A stretch of DNA of 64,000 bases from Acetobacter okinawensis (GCF_002153655.1 NZ_JOPJ01000001.1:93027-157026); one strand, 5' to 3'; shown: positions 37,477 through 47,888, counted from the stretch's first letter. The notes: generated by a model not told the origin, from the letters alone. Translations and numbers: made by a program.

Positions 37477-39739
37477 GGTCGTCTTTCACCGGCAAAACCA
37501 GAGTAGCCACAGTTCCTCTCTCTCCTGCCCTGTCTTCCAGACGCACGGTTCCACCATGGTCTTCCATGATTTTTTTCACAATAGCCAATCCCAGTCCCGT
37601 TCCCTTGGCCTTATGCGTTACATAGGGTTCCGTCAGGCGGTTCCGGTCGTCTTTTGGAAGGCCCACCCCATTGTCAGCCACGACAATAGCAATGTTTTCC
37701 GCCTCCTGCGCAATACGCACCCATACCTCCCCCGCAGATCCGCCCCCCTGCTCGGGGGGGGCAGCCTGCCGGGGCGCCATGGCAATGGCATCCGCCGCGT
37801 TTTGCAGCAGATTGATCAAGGCCTGACTGATAAGCCGCCGGTCACACCGGACCATTGGCCCATGATCGGGCAGATCAAGGTGGTATGTAATCTCATGATG
37901 GGCATTACGTTGCAGGATGAGCACCTCCTGCGCAATACGGGAAAGGTTCTCATCCTTCATAATTGGCTGGGGCATACGGGCAAAAGCCGAAAATTCGTCC
38001 ACCATGCGCCCGATATCGCCGACCTGACGCACAATTGTGTCCGCACATTGGGCGAATGTATCTGGGTCGGAGGTGATCTCCTTGAGAAAACGGCGTTTGA
38101 GCCGCTCCGCCGCAAGCTGGATGGGGGTCAGCGGATTCTTGATCTCATGCGCGATGCGGCGGGCCACATCTGCCCACGCAGCCTTGCGCTGGGCCTGTTG
38201 CAGGGCGGTAATGTCATCAAACGTCATGACATACCCTTCGGTTACGGTGCCGCGCAGTTCCGCGCCCACACGCACCAGCAGGGTGCGCTGGCTGCTGGCC
38301 GGACCAATCTGGATTTCCCGCGTGAAAACGGCCTCTGGCGCACGGGTTACCTCGTCCAGCAAGGCTGCAAACTCAGGCACACGGGTCGCCAGAGGTTCGC
38401 CCGTGGCGTCTGCCAGGTTGGTCTGGAGCAGCACGCTGGCCGCGCGGTTTGGCAGTTCAATCCGCTGCTCCACATCCAGCCCGATCACCCCGGCGGACAC
38501 GCCAGACAGAACAGCCTCCGTAAAGCGCCTGCGCTCATTGATCTGACCATAAGCGGCCATAAGCTCCGAGCGCTGGCTATCCAGTTCCTCCGTCATGCGG
38601 TTAAAGGCGCGCGACAGGCCCGCCACCTCATCATCGCGGTCAGTTTCGGGCACATGCACGCGCAGGTCCCCTTCGCTCACCCTGCGCGCGGCCATGCTCA
38701 GCAGGCCAAGCGGGCGGGCAATCTGGGTGGCCAGCGCAAAGCCGATCAGGGCGGCAACAGCCAGCACCAGCAACGCGACCAGCACAAAGATCATGACAAA
38801 GGTCAGCTGGATCTTGGCCTTGTTGCTGTTGAGGTGCTTGTAATCCGCCACCACGTTTTCCGTCCGGTGCATGTGCTCCAGAATGGACGGGTCCACCAGG
38901 CGGGTAATTACCAGCATAAGGGTTGGTGTTTGCGACAACTCCACAACCGCGCGCACCGTGCGCTCATCAGGGGAGTCGAGAATGGCCACGTCGTTCGAGC
39001 GCGCCATGAGTGTTGCCGCAGGTGGGGGGAGGTCCTGCAAATAGCCCGTGCGGCTCATCAACCCGCCTGCGGCTACAACGCGGTTGGTAATGGGGTCATA
39101 CACAAGGGCCTCGGTCAGCCCGCGGATGGTCGCCTGACTGTCCAGCATCTGGGACAGGGCATCATGGTCCTGCAACAGTTCCATGCCACTGGCGGCCAGT
39201 TCGTTCTGTGCGCTCATGATGTAGTTGGACATCGAGAACGCATCTGTGCGGATATTGGCGTTATGTTCCTGCAAATACCCGCGAGAGGCCTGTAGCGCCT
39301 CGTTCAGGGCGGTGTTCACCCGGTCGGAAAACCATATCTGGATTCCGTAATGGAAGAACAGGGTAGCAAACACGCCAACCACAACAGTCGGTGCAACCGC
39401 CACAATGCCAAACAGGGTTACAAGGCGCACATGCAGGCGCGTACCTGCCAGCCCCTTGCGGTATTCCACCAGCATTGGCCAGCCACGCACCCCCATGGCC
39501 AGAAGCAGAAGCAGCAGAACCAGCCCGTTAATGCCCAGCACCAGCGGCTCGACCACGGCATAATGCCCAAACGACATACCACCGGAGAGCACCACAAAGG
39601 TTGCGAACACCAGACATAGCGCCAGAGCGACAAGGGTTACGGCTACACTCCTGCGCTCAAGAGCACGCAGGAGCCAGTGCAGCCGCGCGCGGGAGAAAAA
39701 ATGCCTGAAGAAGAGCCGGGGCGTTTTGGGCATGGGCAA
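37466..39739 (-). CDS. ntrY: NtrY-type sensor histidine kinase
   Basis: A 757-aa membrane kinase. Three N-terminal membrane segments (about residues 30-55, 65-90 and 105-130) and a fourth (about 300-325) enclose a periplasmic region. HAMP (LLSMAARRVSEGDLRV), PAS, HisKA with phosphoacceptor His in RRIAHEIKNPLTPIQL, and a HATPase with NLLQNAADAI and GTGLGLAIVKKI follow. It pairs with NtrX, whose start lies within its end. Signals proposed in other species include nitrogen state and redox. Confidence 0.93.
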   Translation of the reverse strand: MPMPKTPRLFFRHFFSRARLHWLLRALERRSVAVTLVALALCLVFATFVVLSGGMSFGHYAVVEPLVLGINGLVLLLLLLAMGVRGWPMLVEYRKGLAGTRLHVRLVTLFGIVAVAPTVVVGVFATLFFHYGIQIWFSDRVNTALNEALQASRGYLQEHNANIRTDAFSMSNYIMSAQNELAASGMELLQDHDALSQMLDSQATIRGLTEALVYDPITNRVVAAGGLMSRTGYLQDLPPPAATLMARSNDVAILDSPDERTVRAVVELSQTPTLMLVITRLVDPSILEHMHRTENVVADYKHLNSNKAKIQLTFVMIFVLVALLVLAVAALIGFALATQIARPLGLLSMAARRVSEGDLRVHVPETDRDDEVAGLSRAFNRMTEELDSQRSELMAAYGQINERRRFTEAVLSGVSAGVIGLDVEQRIELPNRAASVLLQTNLADATGEPLATRVPEFAALLDEVTRAPEAVFTREIQIGPASSQRTLLVRVGAELRGTVTEGYVMTFDDITALQQAQRKAAWADVARRIAHEIKNPLTPIQLAAERLKRRFLKEITSDPDTFAQCADTIVRQVGDIGRMVDEFSAFARMPQPIMKDENLSRIAQEVLILQRNAHHEITYHLDLPDHGPMVRCDRRLISQALINLLQNAADAIAMAPRQAAPPEQGGGSAGEVWVRIAQEAENIAIVVADNGVGLPKDDRNRLTEPYVTHKAKGTGLGLAIVKKIMEDHGGTVRLEDRAGERGTVATLVLPVKDDHGA

Positions 39740-39741
39740 GG

Positions 39742-41184
39742 CTAGACCACACCGCGCACGACTGGAATTTCAAGATCGCGTATTTTTTTGCGCAAGGTGT
39801 TACGGTTCAGCCCCAGCATGGCGGCAGCCTTGATCTGGTTGCCCCGTGTTTCCGTCAATGTCATCTGGATCAACGGGCGTTCCACCTCGGCTATAATGCG
39901 GGCATGCAGGTCATGCAGCGGCATGCCTTCACGCCCCGCTTCAAGGTAGCGGGCAATATGGCGCGAAACTGAATCGACCAGCGGTTCGGCAACAGGTGCC
40001 CTGTCCGGCTCAAACTCGCTCCCCAGAGGGTCCGCCAGTTCCGCATCCACCAGATCCGCTGTAATGGTCTCCTGCGAATACAGGGCCACAATGCGGCGGA
40101 TCAGGTTTTCAAGCTCACGCACGTTGCCCGGCCAGCGCCATGCCTGCAGGCGGTCCATGGCCTCCTCATCCAGCATCCGGTAGCCTCCGCCCGCCTCCCG
40201 GCACTGTGCAAGAAAATGCCGGGCAAGGAGGGGAATATCCTCCCGCCGCTCCCGCAGGGGGGGCAGGCGCAGCGGCACCACATTCAGCCTGTAGTACAGG
40301 TCCTCACGGAAGGTGCCAGCCTGAATGGCCTGCCGCAGGTCACGGTGGGTGGCAGCCACAATCCGCACATCGGCGTGCAGCGGGGTGGAGCCGCCCACGG
40401 TTGTAAACTCCCCTTCCTGCAGAACGCGCAGCAGGCGGGTCTGGGCCTCCTGCGGCATATCCCCGATTTCGTCCAGAAACAGCGTGCCGCCAGATGCCTG
40501 CTCAAACCTGCCGGGCATACGCCCCAGATTGCTGCCACGCTCATAACCGAACAGTTCGCTCTCAATCTGCTCACGCGGGATGGCAGCCATGTTGACGGCA
40601 ATAAAAGGCCCGTTGCGGCGGCGGCCATATTCATGCAGAGCGCGGGCCACCAGTTCCTTGCCGGTCCCGCTTTCCCCCGTAATCATCACGGTCAGGTCCG
40701 AAGTCGTCAGCCGGGCAATGCTACGGTATATCCCCTGCATAACCACGGACTGCCCGATCAGGGGCAGGCGTTCTTCGGGCGTCTGGGGGGCTGTGGTTTT
40801 TTCCGCGGCCTGCACGGGGGTTGTGAGCGCACGGGCAACAACGGCCAGCAGCTCTTTAAGGTCAAACGGCTTGGCCAGATATTCAAACGCCCCGCGCTGG
40901 GTGGCCTTGACTGCGGTTGTCAGTGTGGACTGCGCGCTCATCACAATAACCCGCAGGTCAGGGCGGATCTGGCGGATGCGGGTCACAAGCTCCAGCCCGT
41001 TACCGTCTGGCATGGCCACATCCGTAATGACCAGATCCCCCTCCCCTTCCTGCACCCATTGCCACAAGGTCGAGGCATAGGGGGTCAACTGAACCTGATA
41101 CCCCGCGCGGCCAAGTGCCTGCCCCAGCACTGTGCGAATGGACCGGTCATCATCGGCAACAAGAATGGTGGGCAGCGGTGTCAT
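39742..41184 (-). CDS. ntrC: Nitrogen regulator NtrC lacking the GAFTGA loop
   Basis: NtrC (480 aa) with a receiver domain (phosphoacceptor Asp in [14 protein letters not shown]), an AAA+ domain ([11 protein letters not shown] near residue 169, FLDEIGDMP as Walker B) and a Fis-type HTH ([18 protein letters not shown]). In standard NtrC the segment after ELFG-x-E-x reads GAFTGA; here it is GSNLGR followed by MPGRFEQ, about four residues shorter. This recalls Rhodobacter capsulatus NtrC, which activates without sigma-54. It lies 61 bp after ntrB and 2 bp before ntrY. Confidence 0.93.
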   Translation of the reverse strand: MTPLPTILVADDDRSIRTVLGQALGRAGYQVQLTPYASTLWQWVQEGEGDLVITDVAMPDGNGLELVTRIRQIRPDLRVIVMSAQSTLTTAVKATQRGAFEYLAKPFDLKELLAVVARALTTPVQAAEKTTAPQTPEERLPLIGQSVVMQGIYRSIARLTTSDLTVMITGESGTGKELVARALHEYGRRRNGPFIAVNMAAIPREQIESELFGYERGSNLGRMPGRFEQASGGTLFLDEIGDMPQEAQTRLLRVLQEGEFTTVGGSTPLHADVRIVAATHRDLRQAIQAGTFREDLYYRLNVVPLRLPPLRERREDIPLLARHFLAQCREAGGGYRMLDEEAMDRLQAWRWPGNVRELENLIRRIVALYSQETITADLVDAELADPLGSEFEPDRAPVAEPLVDSVSRHIARYLEAGREGMPLHDLHARIIAEVERPLIQMTLTETRGNQIKAAAMLGLNRNTLRKKIRDLEIPVVRGVV

Positions 41185-41245
41185 GCGTTCTGGACCAGAG
41201 GAAAAACAACAGGGAGAGGCTTATCAGGCTCAGGCAAGCCTATCG

Positions 41246-42352
41246 TCAAGGGAGGCCACCCCTTTCTTCCGCAAGCGGAAGAAAAAGGCTGATTTCGGTT
41301 CGGCCGGGCCGGCTTTCCACTTCCATAACCCCGCCGTGGTCGTCCATGACCTTACCCACCAGCGCCAGCCCCAGCCCGCTACCATTCACCTTGGTAGAGA
41401 CAAATGGCTCAAACAGATGTGGCCTGACCGTTTCGGAAATACCCGGCCCCGTATCCCTTATTGTGACAACAAGCGGGAGATGCCGCCACTGGGTGGTGCC
41501 CGGCGCAGTCACGCGAATGCCAGGGCGGTAGCTGGTCATGAGCGTGATGTCCCCCTCCTTACCGGCTTCCTGCAAGGCTTCCGCCGCGTTTTTAACCAGA
41601 TTGAGCAGGACCTGTACCAGCCTGTCCCGGTCCCCCCAGACATGAGGTAGGGAGGGATCATAGCACTCGATAATCCGCAGGCCTTTGGCAAAACCATTGC
41701 CCGCCAGCAGTTTGACATGCTCTAAAAGGCGATGGATGTTCAGCGCACGGTAGTCCATCCGTGCCTCGCCAAACATACCCATACGCTCGACCAGCGCGTC
41801 TATGCGGTCCACCTCATCACAAATCAGGGTGGCAAGGTCGCGGTCGGCATCACTTACGGCCTGTTCGAGCAACTGGGCCGCCCCCTTGATCCCGGAGAGC
41901 GGGTTACGCACCTCATGCGCCAGCATGGCCGCCATGCCAGACACACTCCGTGCCGCCGAGCGATACACCTGCTGCTGGTCCAGCACGCGCGCTGTGGACG
42001 GCAGGTGGAATGTCAGCAACAGATGGCCGGGGTGGTCCAGCACCTCCGCCCCCTGCACGCTCACCCCTTCATGGTGGAAGCGCGGAGAGCTGAATAACAG
42101 GTCATGCTCCGTTACACTGCCGCCACGTTGGCGCAGGTGGGTCAGCAAAAGATAGATCGGGTGGTCTGGTGGTGCAATTTCCGCCATGCCGCCAGCTTTG
42201 ATCTGCTGGCGGGACATGCCAAAAAACTCCTCCGCAGCCATATTGACCGCAAGGACCACATTCCCCGCCCCGACTTCCAGCAAGGGCACAGGCAGGCTGT
42301 CCAGTAGTAGCGCCGCGTCAGGCTCTGCCCTGTCTGGCGCCGGTGTGCTCAC
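41246..42352 (-). CDS. ntrB: Nitrogen sensor kinase NtrB
   Basis: NtrB (368 aa) is the cytoplasmic kinase for NtrC, controlled by PII. A PAS-like domain (residues 10-120) is followed by HisKA with the phosphoacceptor in [20 protein letters not shown] and a HATPase with [10 protein letters not shown] and [18 protein letters not shown]. No membrane segment. It starts with GTG overlapping the dusB stop (GTGA). The proximity of glnB, the usual partner, supports the assignment. Confidence 0.94.
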   Translation of the reverse strand: MSTPAPDRAEPDAALLLDSLPVPLLEVGAGNVVLAVNMAAEEFFGMSRQQIKAGGMAEIAPPDHPIYLLLTHLRQRGGSVTEHDLLFSSPRFHHEGVSVQGAEVLDHPGHLLLTFHLPSTARVLDQQQVYRSAARSVSGMAAMLAHEVRNPLSGIKGAAQLLEQAVSDADRDLATLICDEVDRIDALVERMGMFGEARMDYRALNIHRLLEHVKLLAGNGFAKGLRIIECYDPSLPHVWGDRDRLVQVLLNLVKNAAEALQEAGKEGDITLMTSYRPGIRVTAPGTTQWRHLPLVVTIRDTGPGISETVRPHLFEPFVSTKVNGSGLGLALVGKVMDDHGGVMEVESRPGRTEISLFLPLAEERGGLP

Positions 42353-43425
42353 GCCGCGTGGGCCTGTTCTTGCTGGCGGGCCGACTCCTGCCGGGAGGCA
42401 CGTGGCTCACGCTGTGCGCCCAAAGCCATCTGCTGGTCATAGAATTCGGCAATCCGGGCCACGGCCTCCTCTGGCGTTTCCACCTTATTGAAGGCCGCAC
42501 GGAAAGCAGCCGAGGCAGGCAGACCGGCCGAATACCAGGACACATGCTTGCGCGCCAGCCGCAGGCCGGGGCGGGGGCCAAAATGCTCCAGCATCATGCC
42601 ATAATGCTCGAGCACAATGGCTTTTTCCTGCTCCAAGGTGGGGTCAGGCATGTCCTCCCCCGTGCGCAGGGCATGCGCAACCTGCGCCAAAAACCACGGC
42701 CGCCCATAGCAGCCGCGACCGATCATCACCCCATCCGCACCAGACTGGGCCAAGGCATTGCGTGCGTCGGTCGTGGTCAGGATGTCCCCATTCACAATAA
42801 CGGGCAGGTCCACCGCATCCTTGACGTTGCGCACAAAGGCCCAGTCAGCCGTACCGTTGTAAAACTGCTGGCGGGTGCGCCCGTGCACCGTAATCATGCG
42901 AATACCCGCATCCTGTGCAATACGGGCCAGCACCGGGGCGTTCAGGTGTGCGTGGTCCCAGCCCATGCGCATTTTAAGCGTGACCGGCACGGACACGGCC
43001 TTGACCACCGTTTGCAGCATACGCTGCGCTGCGGCCTCATCACGCATCAGGGCGGAGCCAGCCATCTGCCCCACGGCCACTTTTTTGACCGGGCAACCAA
43101 AATTGATGTCAATCAGGTCCGCACCACGGTCTACGGCAATGCGGGCAGCCTCGGCCATGGCCTGCGGGTCACACCCGGCAAGCTGCACTGCATTGGGGCC
43201 ACCAGCATCGGCCACCTCGGCCATGCGCAGTGTGGTGTCGTTCTCACGCACCATGGCCCATGAGGCAATCATTTCAGAAACAACAAGGCCAGCGCCAAGC
43301 CTGCGTACCAGCCGCCGGAATGGCAGGTCGGTCACACCGGACATGGGAGCCAGAATTACCGGCGTATCAAGGACAACACCGCCCAGATCAATGGGACGCA
43401 GCAGGGGTTGCGTTTGCACAGTCAT
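42349..43425 (-). CDS. dusB: tRNA-dihydrouridine synthase (NifR3)
   Basis: DusB (about 358 aa) reduces uridines in tRNA using FMN. Motifs are [15 protein letters not shown] at the N-terminus, the catalytic Cys in [11 protein letters not shown] near residue 108, [13 protein letters not shown] and [13 protein letters not shown]. The gene is historically nifR3 in the ntr operon of Alphaproteobacteria. Two close ATGs exist (43431 and 43425); AGG is 9 nt before the second, which I use. It overlaps ntrB by 4 bp. Confidence 0.94.
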   Translation of the reverse strand: MTVQTQPLLRPIDLGGVVLDTPVILAPMSGVTDLPFRRLVRRLGAGLVVSEMIASWAMVRENDTTLRMAEVADAGGPNAVQLAGCDPQAMAEAARIAVDRGADLIDINFGCPVKKVAVGQMAGSALMRDEAAAQRMLQTVVKAVSVPVTLKMRMGWDHAHLNAPVLARIAQDAGIRMITVHGRTRQQFYNGTADWAFVRNVKDAVDLPVIVNGDILTTTDARNALAQSGADGVMIGRGCYGRPWFLAQVAHALRTGEDMPDPTLEQEKAIVLEHYGMMLEHFGPRPGLRLARKHVSWYSAGLPASAAFRAAFNKVETPEEAVARIAEFYDQQMALGAQREPRASRQESARQQEQAHAA

Positions 43426-43432
43426 TTCCATT

Positions 43433-43449
43433 TGCCTACGAATTAGGCA
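43433..43449. repeat. Inverted repeat upstream of dusB
   Basis: TGCCTA / TAGGCA around a 5-nt spacer, ending 7 bp before the dusB start and within the 84 bp after ispDF. Perfect in both 6-bp arms. It could be an operator for the dusB-ntrBC genes or a small mRNA hairpin over the ribosome site. Confidence 0.45.
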
Positions 43450-43509
43450 GAAATACCGATCCACGCGCCCCTGTGCAATGTTTTTCGTAACGGTTGAGCG
43501 GTAAAAACC

Positions 43510-44664
43510 TTACGGCACCAGCACGCTTACCGTGGCGGCACAGGCTATGCCCTCCTCACGCCCGGTAAAGCCGAGCCGTTCCGAGGTTGTCGCCTTGACC
43601 GAAATACGATCCACATCCACTTCCAGCAACGCCGCCAGACGCTCGCGCATGGCCTGCGCATGGGGGCCAATTTTGGGGCGTTCACAAATCAGGGTCAGAT
43701 CGGCATTGACCAGCATGCCACCCCGCTCACGGATACGCTGCCCCGCATGGATAAGAAAGCGGGCGCTGTCCGCATCCTTCCACTCGTTCTGACTGGGGGG
43801 GAAGTGCCTGCCGATATCTCCTTCGGCCAGCGCGCCATAAATGGCGTCACACAACGCATGAATCCCCACATCGGCATCGGAATGCCCGGCAAGGCCATGT
43901 GTATGCGGGATGGTAATGCCGCACATAATGAGCGGACGCCCTTCCTCAAAGGCATGCACATCATACCCAAGGCCCACACGCGGCAGCAATGTGGGGCCGA
44001 TCAGCCTTTCAAGACGCACCAGATCTGCCTCGTATGTCAGTTTGATATTATCTTCATCGCCGCGCACAAGTGCAACACTCATACCCGCAGCCTCAAGCAG
44101 GGCGGCGTCGTCGGTCGCATCGAGCGATGCTGCGGCGCGGTGCAGGTCCAAGAACAGACCAAAGCGGAAGCCTTGGGGCGTCTGCGCACGGAACAGGTGG
44201 TCACGCGGGACAGTCCCGTCGATCACACCGTCTTTTTCACGCTTGAGGGTATCGGCCACAGGCACTGCGGGAATGGCACCCGGATGCTCCGCCAGCGCCG
44301 CCACAACGGCATTGACCAGCGCAGCGCTCACATACGGGCGGGCACCATCATGTACCAGCACCAGATCGGGCTTTTGCTCGGGGGGGAGCGCATCAAGCGC
44401 TTCCAGCCCGGCGCGCACACTGGCCTGACGTGTCTGCCCACCCTGCACAGGCGGCAGAACGCTCAGGCCGTCCAGTGCCTCGGCCAGAGAGGCCGGGTCG
44501 CCTACAGGCTGAATAGAGGAGACATGCGGCAGAAGAGCCTGCGCGGCATGACGGATAACGGGCTGGCCAGCAAGCAGCACGTACTGCTTGGGCGTGGCAC
44601 ACCCCGTGGTGGCGGCATAGCGGCTGCCTGTACCGGCAGCCAGTAGAATGGCAGCTACTCGCAT
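43510..44664 (-). CDS. ispDF: Bifunctional isoprenoid synthesis enzyme IspDF
   Basis: A 384-aa fusion. Residues 1-225 are IspD, the MEP cytidylyltransferase ([12 protein letters not shown] and ATPKQY). Residues 226-384 are IspF, which forms the cyclic diphosphate (metal ligands in GLGYDVHAF, and [18 protein letters not shown]). The fusion is typical of Alphaproteobacteria and some Campylobacterota. The ATG at 44664 begins at the conserved [11 protein letters not shown]. It heads the ispDF-dusB-ntr gene block. Confidence 0.96.
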   Translation of the reverse strand: MRVAAILLAAGTGSRYAATTGCATPKQYVLLAGQPVIRHAAQALLPHVSSIQPVGDPASLAEALDGLSVLPPVQGGQTRQASVRAGLEALDALPPEQKPDLVLVHDGARPYVSAALVNAVVAALAEHPGAIPAVPVADTLKREKDGVIDGTVPRDHLFRAQTPQGFRFGLFLDLHRAAASLDATDDAALLEAAGMSVALVRGDEDNIKLTYEADLVRLERLIGPTLLPRVGLGYDVHAFEEGRPLIMCGITIPHTHGLAGHSDADVGIHALCDAIYGALAEGDIGRHFPPSQNEWKDADSARFLIHAGQRIRERGGMLVNADLTLICERPKIGPHAQAMRERLAALLEVDVDRISVKATTSERLGFTGREEGIACAATVSVLVP

Positions 44665-44835
44665 GTACGAAGCAATGGAACCACACCCCCGCCCCGTCAA
44701 GTCTCAAAATAGCAGGGAAGATGACCTACGGCGGCTGGCAACGGGCCATGCATCCGCCCCCACGGCAGCGTGCTGGCGCAAACACCAGCCACACGCACAG
44801 CTACCGTGCACACAGTGCGCTCACACGCACCCCCA

Positions 44836-44851
44836 CCTGCCTACCGGCAGG
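44836..44851 (-). repeat. Hairpin downstream of glnB
   Basis: CCTGCC-TACC-GGCAGG, a perfect 6-bp stem with a 4-nt loop, 24 bp after the glnB stop and before ispDF. No T-run follows on the minus strand, so it is at best a weak terminator. Confidence 0.45.
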
Positions 44852-44874
44852 CAGGATACACCTGAACGCAGGCG

Positions 44875-45213
44875 TTAAAGGGCAGCGTCCCCCGTCTCCC
44901 GCGTGCGGATACGGATAACGCGGGCGAGGTCACTGACAAAGATTTTGCCATCCCCGATCTTGCCCGTGTGGGCGGCATCCAGAATCGCTTCCAGCACCTG
45001 ATCGAGCAGGGCATCGCTCACAGCGACTTCCACCTTGATCTTGGGCAGAAAGCTGATCCGGTATTCAGCCCCACGGTAGATTTCGGTCTGCCCTTTCTGG
45101 CGACCAAAACCCTTGACCTCGGAAACAGTAATCCCCTGAACACCCAGCGGCGCGAGCGCTTCGCGGACATCATCGAGTTTAAAGGGCTTTATAATGGCGG
45201 TAATCAGCTTCAT
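44875..45213 (-). CDS. glnB: Nitrogen regulatory protein PII
   Basis: GlnB (112 aa, the exact usual PII length) is a trimeric sensor of 2-oxoglutarate, ATP and glutamine. The T-loop carries Tyr51 in YRGAEY, the site of uridylylation. GKIGDGKIFVSDL near residue 84 is the PII C-terminal signature. The ATG at 45213 (MKLITAIIKPFKLDDV) is the family start. In many Alphaproteobacteria glnB precedes glnA; here it precedes ispDF-dusB-ntrBC instead, close to the NtrB kinase it would regulate. Confidence 0.95.
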   Translation of the reverse strand: MKLITAIIKPFKLDDVREALAPLGVQGITVSEVKGFGRQKGQTEIYRGAEYRISFLPKIKVEVAVSDALLDQVLEAILDAAHTGKIGDGKIFVSDLARVIRIRTRETGDAAL

Positions 45214-45428
45214 ACTGCCTGCAACTCCCTGCTGCAAAACATTTCCATGACGTTACGATGTTGGCACAGTTAAACACCAATTGCCAAGAGCTTTGATGCA
45301 CCTCAAGGCAAGACGGCTGGTTTTGTCGCACAGGAGGGCGCATATAGGGGGCATGACCTGCAACAGCCTGTGCGGGCTTTTTGGGCCTGCCGCCCGCCAG
45401 ATGCGTGAATTGTAAGGATAAACACCCC

Positions 45429-46682
45429 ATGCGCCCAATCCCCCCCCACGCTACGGCAGAGCACGCCAGCACCCACCTCCCGCATGTCGCGGATGTGGAC
45501 GTGTGCATTATTGGCGCGGGCCCCGTTGGCGCGGCCCTTGCCTGCCGTCTGGCGCGTGGCGGCATGCAGGTTGCCGTTGTGGACAAAGCTGCCCTCCCCC
45601 CCATGGAACACCCCGATCTGGACGGGCGGGCCTATGCCATTGCCGCAGGCCCAAAGGAATACCTTGAAAGTGCGGGAGTCTGGGATGAACTCCCCACCGC
45701 CTCCTGCCCTATTGAGGAAATTCTGGTCACTGATGGTCGGCCGGGTGAGCCTGCATCCTCCCTCTTCCTTGAATTCACGCGTGAGGATGCCACACAGCCT
45801 TTTGGCTGGATGGTAGAAGCCCGCGCCCTGCGTGTAGCCCTGAACAAATGCCTGAGCACCACTCCGGGCGTGACCGTGCTGGCCCCGGCTGAAGCCAAAA
45901 TTACCCGCACAGCCCATAGCGCACATGTGCAACTGCTTGATGGCCGCAGCTTTAATGCCCGCCTGATTGTGGCCGCCGATGGCCGCCGGAGCCGCCTGCG
46001 CACCGAGGCAGGCATTCCCCTGACCCGCCTGCCCTACGGGCAGACCGCCATTGTGTGCGCCATTGCCCACGAGTTCCCGCACGACAACAGCGCTCTGGAG
46101 CACTTCCTGCCTGCTGGCCCGTTTGCCCAGCTCCCCATGACCGGCACAGAAGAACACCCCTACATGTCCGCCATTGTGTGGAGCGACAAGGACGGCGTGG
46201 CCGAGCGCTTTGCCGCCCTGCCTGACGATGCGTTCGCCCGTCAGGTTGAGCGCCGCATGGGCAACACCCGCCTTGGCCGCGTAACCCCCGTGGGGCGGCG
46301 CTGGACATACCCGCTCTCCGCCCAGTATGCAGCGCGCTATACGGATACGCGGCTTATTCTGGTAGGCGATGCCGCACATGGTATTCACCCCATTGCGGGT
46401 CAGGGGCTTAACCTTGGTTACCGCGATATCATCCACCTGAGCACGTTGCTGCTGGACATACACGCACAGGGCAAGGACCCCGGCGCTCCCGCCGTTGTTG
46501 CGCGGTATCAAGCCTTGTGCCGACCGGCCAATATGCTCATGCTGGCCGCAACAGATGCGCTGGACAGGCTGTTCAGTAATGACAACCCGGTTCTCCGTCT
46601 GGCGCGTGATCTGGGTATTGCTGGCGTGCATCGCTTTCCCGCACTACGGAAAGCCTTTGTAAAGCACGCCATGGGTTTGTAG
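45429..46682 (+). CDS. UbiH/UbiF-type FAD-dependent hydroxylase
   Basis: A 417-aa flavoprotein of the ubiquinone hydroxylase family. The FAD dinucleotide motif DVCIIGAGPVGAALACRLARG is at residues 24-44, VAADGRRSRLR is the DG motif near 180, and the second FAD motif RLILVGDAAHGIHPIAGQGLNLG is near 300. These three mark UbiH, UbiF and UbiI, which hydroxylate the ring during ubiquinone synthesis. Which ring position it acts on cannot be told. AAGGA lies upstream of the ATG at 45429. It is divergent from glnB. Confidence 0.9.
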   Translation: MRPIPPHATAEHASTHLPHVADVDVCIIGAGPVGAALACRLARGGMQVAVVDKAALPPMEHPDLDGRAYAIAAGPKEYLESAGVWDELPTASCPIEEILVTDGRPGEPASSLFLEFTREDATQPFGWMVEARALRVALNKCLSTTPGVTVLAPAEAKITRTAHSAHVQLLDGRSFNARLIVAADGRRSRLRTEAGIPLTRLPYGQTAIVCAIAHEFPHDNSALEHFLPAGPFAQLPMTGTEEHPYMSAIVWSDKDGVAERFAALPDDAFARQVERRMGNTRLGRVTPVGRRWTYPLSAQYAARYTDTRLILVGDAAHGIHPIAGQGLNLGYRDIIHLSTLLLDIHAQGKDPGAPAVVARYQALCRPANMLMLAATDALDRLFSNDNPVLRLARDLGIAGVHRFPALRKAFVKHAMGL

Positions 46683-46698
46683 TAACGGAGTAGCCGGG

Positions 46699-47553
46699 AT
46701 GCGCGACGCTCAAATTGCCTCTGTCAGTTCCAGCCATTTTGAGGAAAGCAGCCTGCTGTGCGCGCCACAGCTCACCGTGCTGTGGGAACAGATGACGCAG
46801 GAGGCCTGCAGTTGCCATGACCCGCTGGTGCGCGGTCTGCTGGCCACTGGCGTGCGCAGCCATTCCAGCTTTGCCTCTGCCCTTGCGGCCCTGATCGGTC
46901 GCAAACTGGGGGACCACTCCGTAGCAGCGGATGCCCTGTCCGAACTGGTTAAGGAAAGTTTTGACGCAGAGCCCGACCTTGTGTGCGCGGCGGCGGCAGA
47001 CCTGCTGGCCATTCGTGAACGCGACCCGGCCTGCCCGGACTTTGTAACCCCTTTCCTGTTCTTCAAGGGGTACCACGCGGTGCAGACCTACCGGGTTGCC
47101 CGCTGGCTCTGGCTATGCGAGCGGCGGCATCTGGCTTTGCACATGCAAAGCCGGGCATCGGAACTGTTTGGGGTGGATATTCACCCCGCAGCCCAGCTTG
47201 GCCGACGTATTCTGTTCGACCACGGCACTGGCATAGTGGTGGGGGAGACGTCCATTATTGAAGACGACGTATCCATTTTGCAAAATGTCACCCTCGGTGG
47301 CACTGGCAAACACTGCGGGGACCGACACCCCAAGGTGCGTCGCGGCGTGCTGATTGGTGCTGGTGCCAAGGTACTGGGCAATATTGAAATTGGCGAAGGG
47401 GCCAAAATTGGCGCAGGTTCCATAGTGCTTGAGCCCGTACCCCCCTTTACCACCGTGGTGGGTAACCCTGCCCGTAAGGTGGGTGTGCGGCACAAGGGCA
47501 TGCCCGCCCTGAACATGGACCAGACACTCCCCCCGATTGACTACATTATCTGA
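46699..47553 (+). CDS. cysE: Serine O-acetyltransferase
   Basis: CysE (284 aa) makes O-acetylserine, the direct precursor of cysteine. An N-terminal helical domain (residues 1-150) is followed by a left-handed beta helix with hexapeptide repeats (IGAGAKVLGNIEIGEGAKIG). The catalytic His and Asp lie in FDHGTGIVVGETSIIEDD near residue 173. It follows the hydroxylase gene by 16 bp and ends in a terminator. Confidence 0.95.
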   Translation: MRDAQIASVSSSHFEESSLLCAPQLTVLWEQMTQEACSCHDPLVRGLLATGVRSHSSFASALAALIGRKLGDHSVAADALSELVKESFDAEPDLVCAAAADLLAIRERDPACPDFVTPFLFFKGYHAVQTYRVARWLWLCERRHLALHMQSRASELFGVDIHPAAQLGRRILFDHGTGIVVGETSIIEDDVSILQNVTLGGTGKHCGDRHPKVRRGVLIGAGAKVLGNIEIGEGAKIGAGSIVLEPVPPFTTVVGNPARKVGVRHKGMPALNMDQTLPPIDYII

Positions 47554-47563
47554 CCCAAGGCCC

Positions 47564-47602
47564 ATGTGGGAGCAGCGGCTTTAACCTGCCCCCACATATT
47601 TT
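47564..47602 (+). terminator. Terminator of cysE
   Basis: A 12-bp stem with one mismatch (47564-47575 with 47586-47597), a 10-nt loop, then ATTTT. It begins 10 bp after the cysE stop. The region from here to the tRNA at 47889 holds no well-supported gene. Confidence 0.82.
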
Positions 47603-47641
47603 CGTCTTAAAAAAACACCCGGCCTCATTGCCCCTATTGGC

Positions 47642-47866
47642 TCAGACAGACCGTGCAAAGCGCAGAACCTTGTAAAATGCATCTGGCATCCCCCACAGCC
47701 ACATAGCTGTGGTCGCAACAAGACGGGCGCAAGATGCCTCTCGCAGCGCGGGCATGCAGAAGGACACTTTACCTGCGTCGAAAGCTGACAAACCCGCCAG
47801 CAACAAGGTAGCGGCACCCACCACCACGCAAAAAAGGGCGGAGCATAACTCCACCCTGACAATCAT
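47642..47866 (-). CDS. Possible small membrane protein (doubtful)
   Basis: A 74-codon frame directly downstream of tRNA-Arg. It would encode one hydrophobic segment near the N-terminus (residues 9-28) and a short cysteine-containing tail with no recognisable family. The ribosome site is weak. It could be chance in a 290-bp gap, and I list it mainly so the region is described. Confidence 0.25.
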   Translation of the reverse strand: MIVRVELCSALFCVVVGAATLLLAGLSAFDAGKVSFCMPALREASCARLVATTAMWLWGMPDAFYKVLRFARSV

Positions 47867-47888
47867 CACGCATCTGGCCTGAAAAAAC

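Noticed and set aside
37217..39295. A 692-codon open frame on the plus strand, opposite ntrY
   Set aside because: ntrY on the minus strand has full kinase motifs. Long antisense frames are common in GC-rich coding sequence with a strong third-position bias, and this one shows no domain.
45255..45290. Sigma-54 type -24/-12 promoter upstream of glnB
   Set aside because: The GG and GC elements are present on the minus strand but the spacing is 11 instead of 10, and the inner bases do not match. The TTGGCA/TGCCAA inverted repeat there is short and I could not link it to a regulator.
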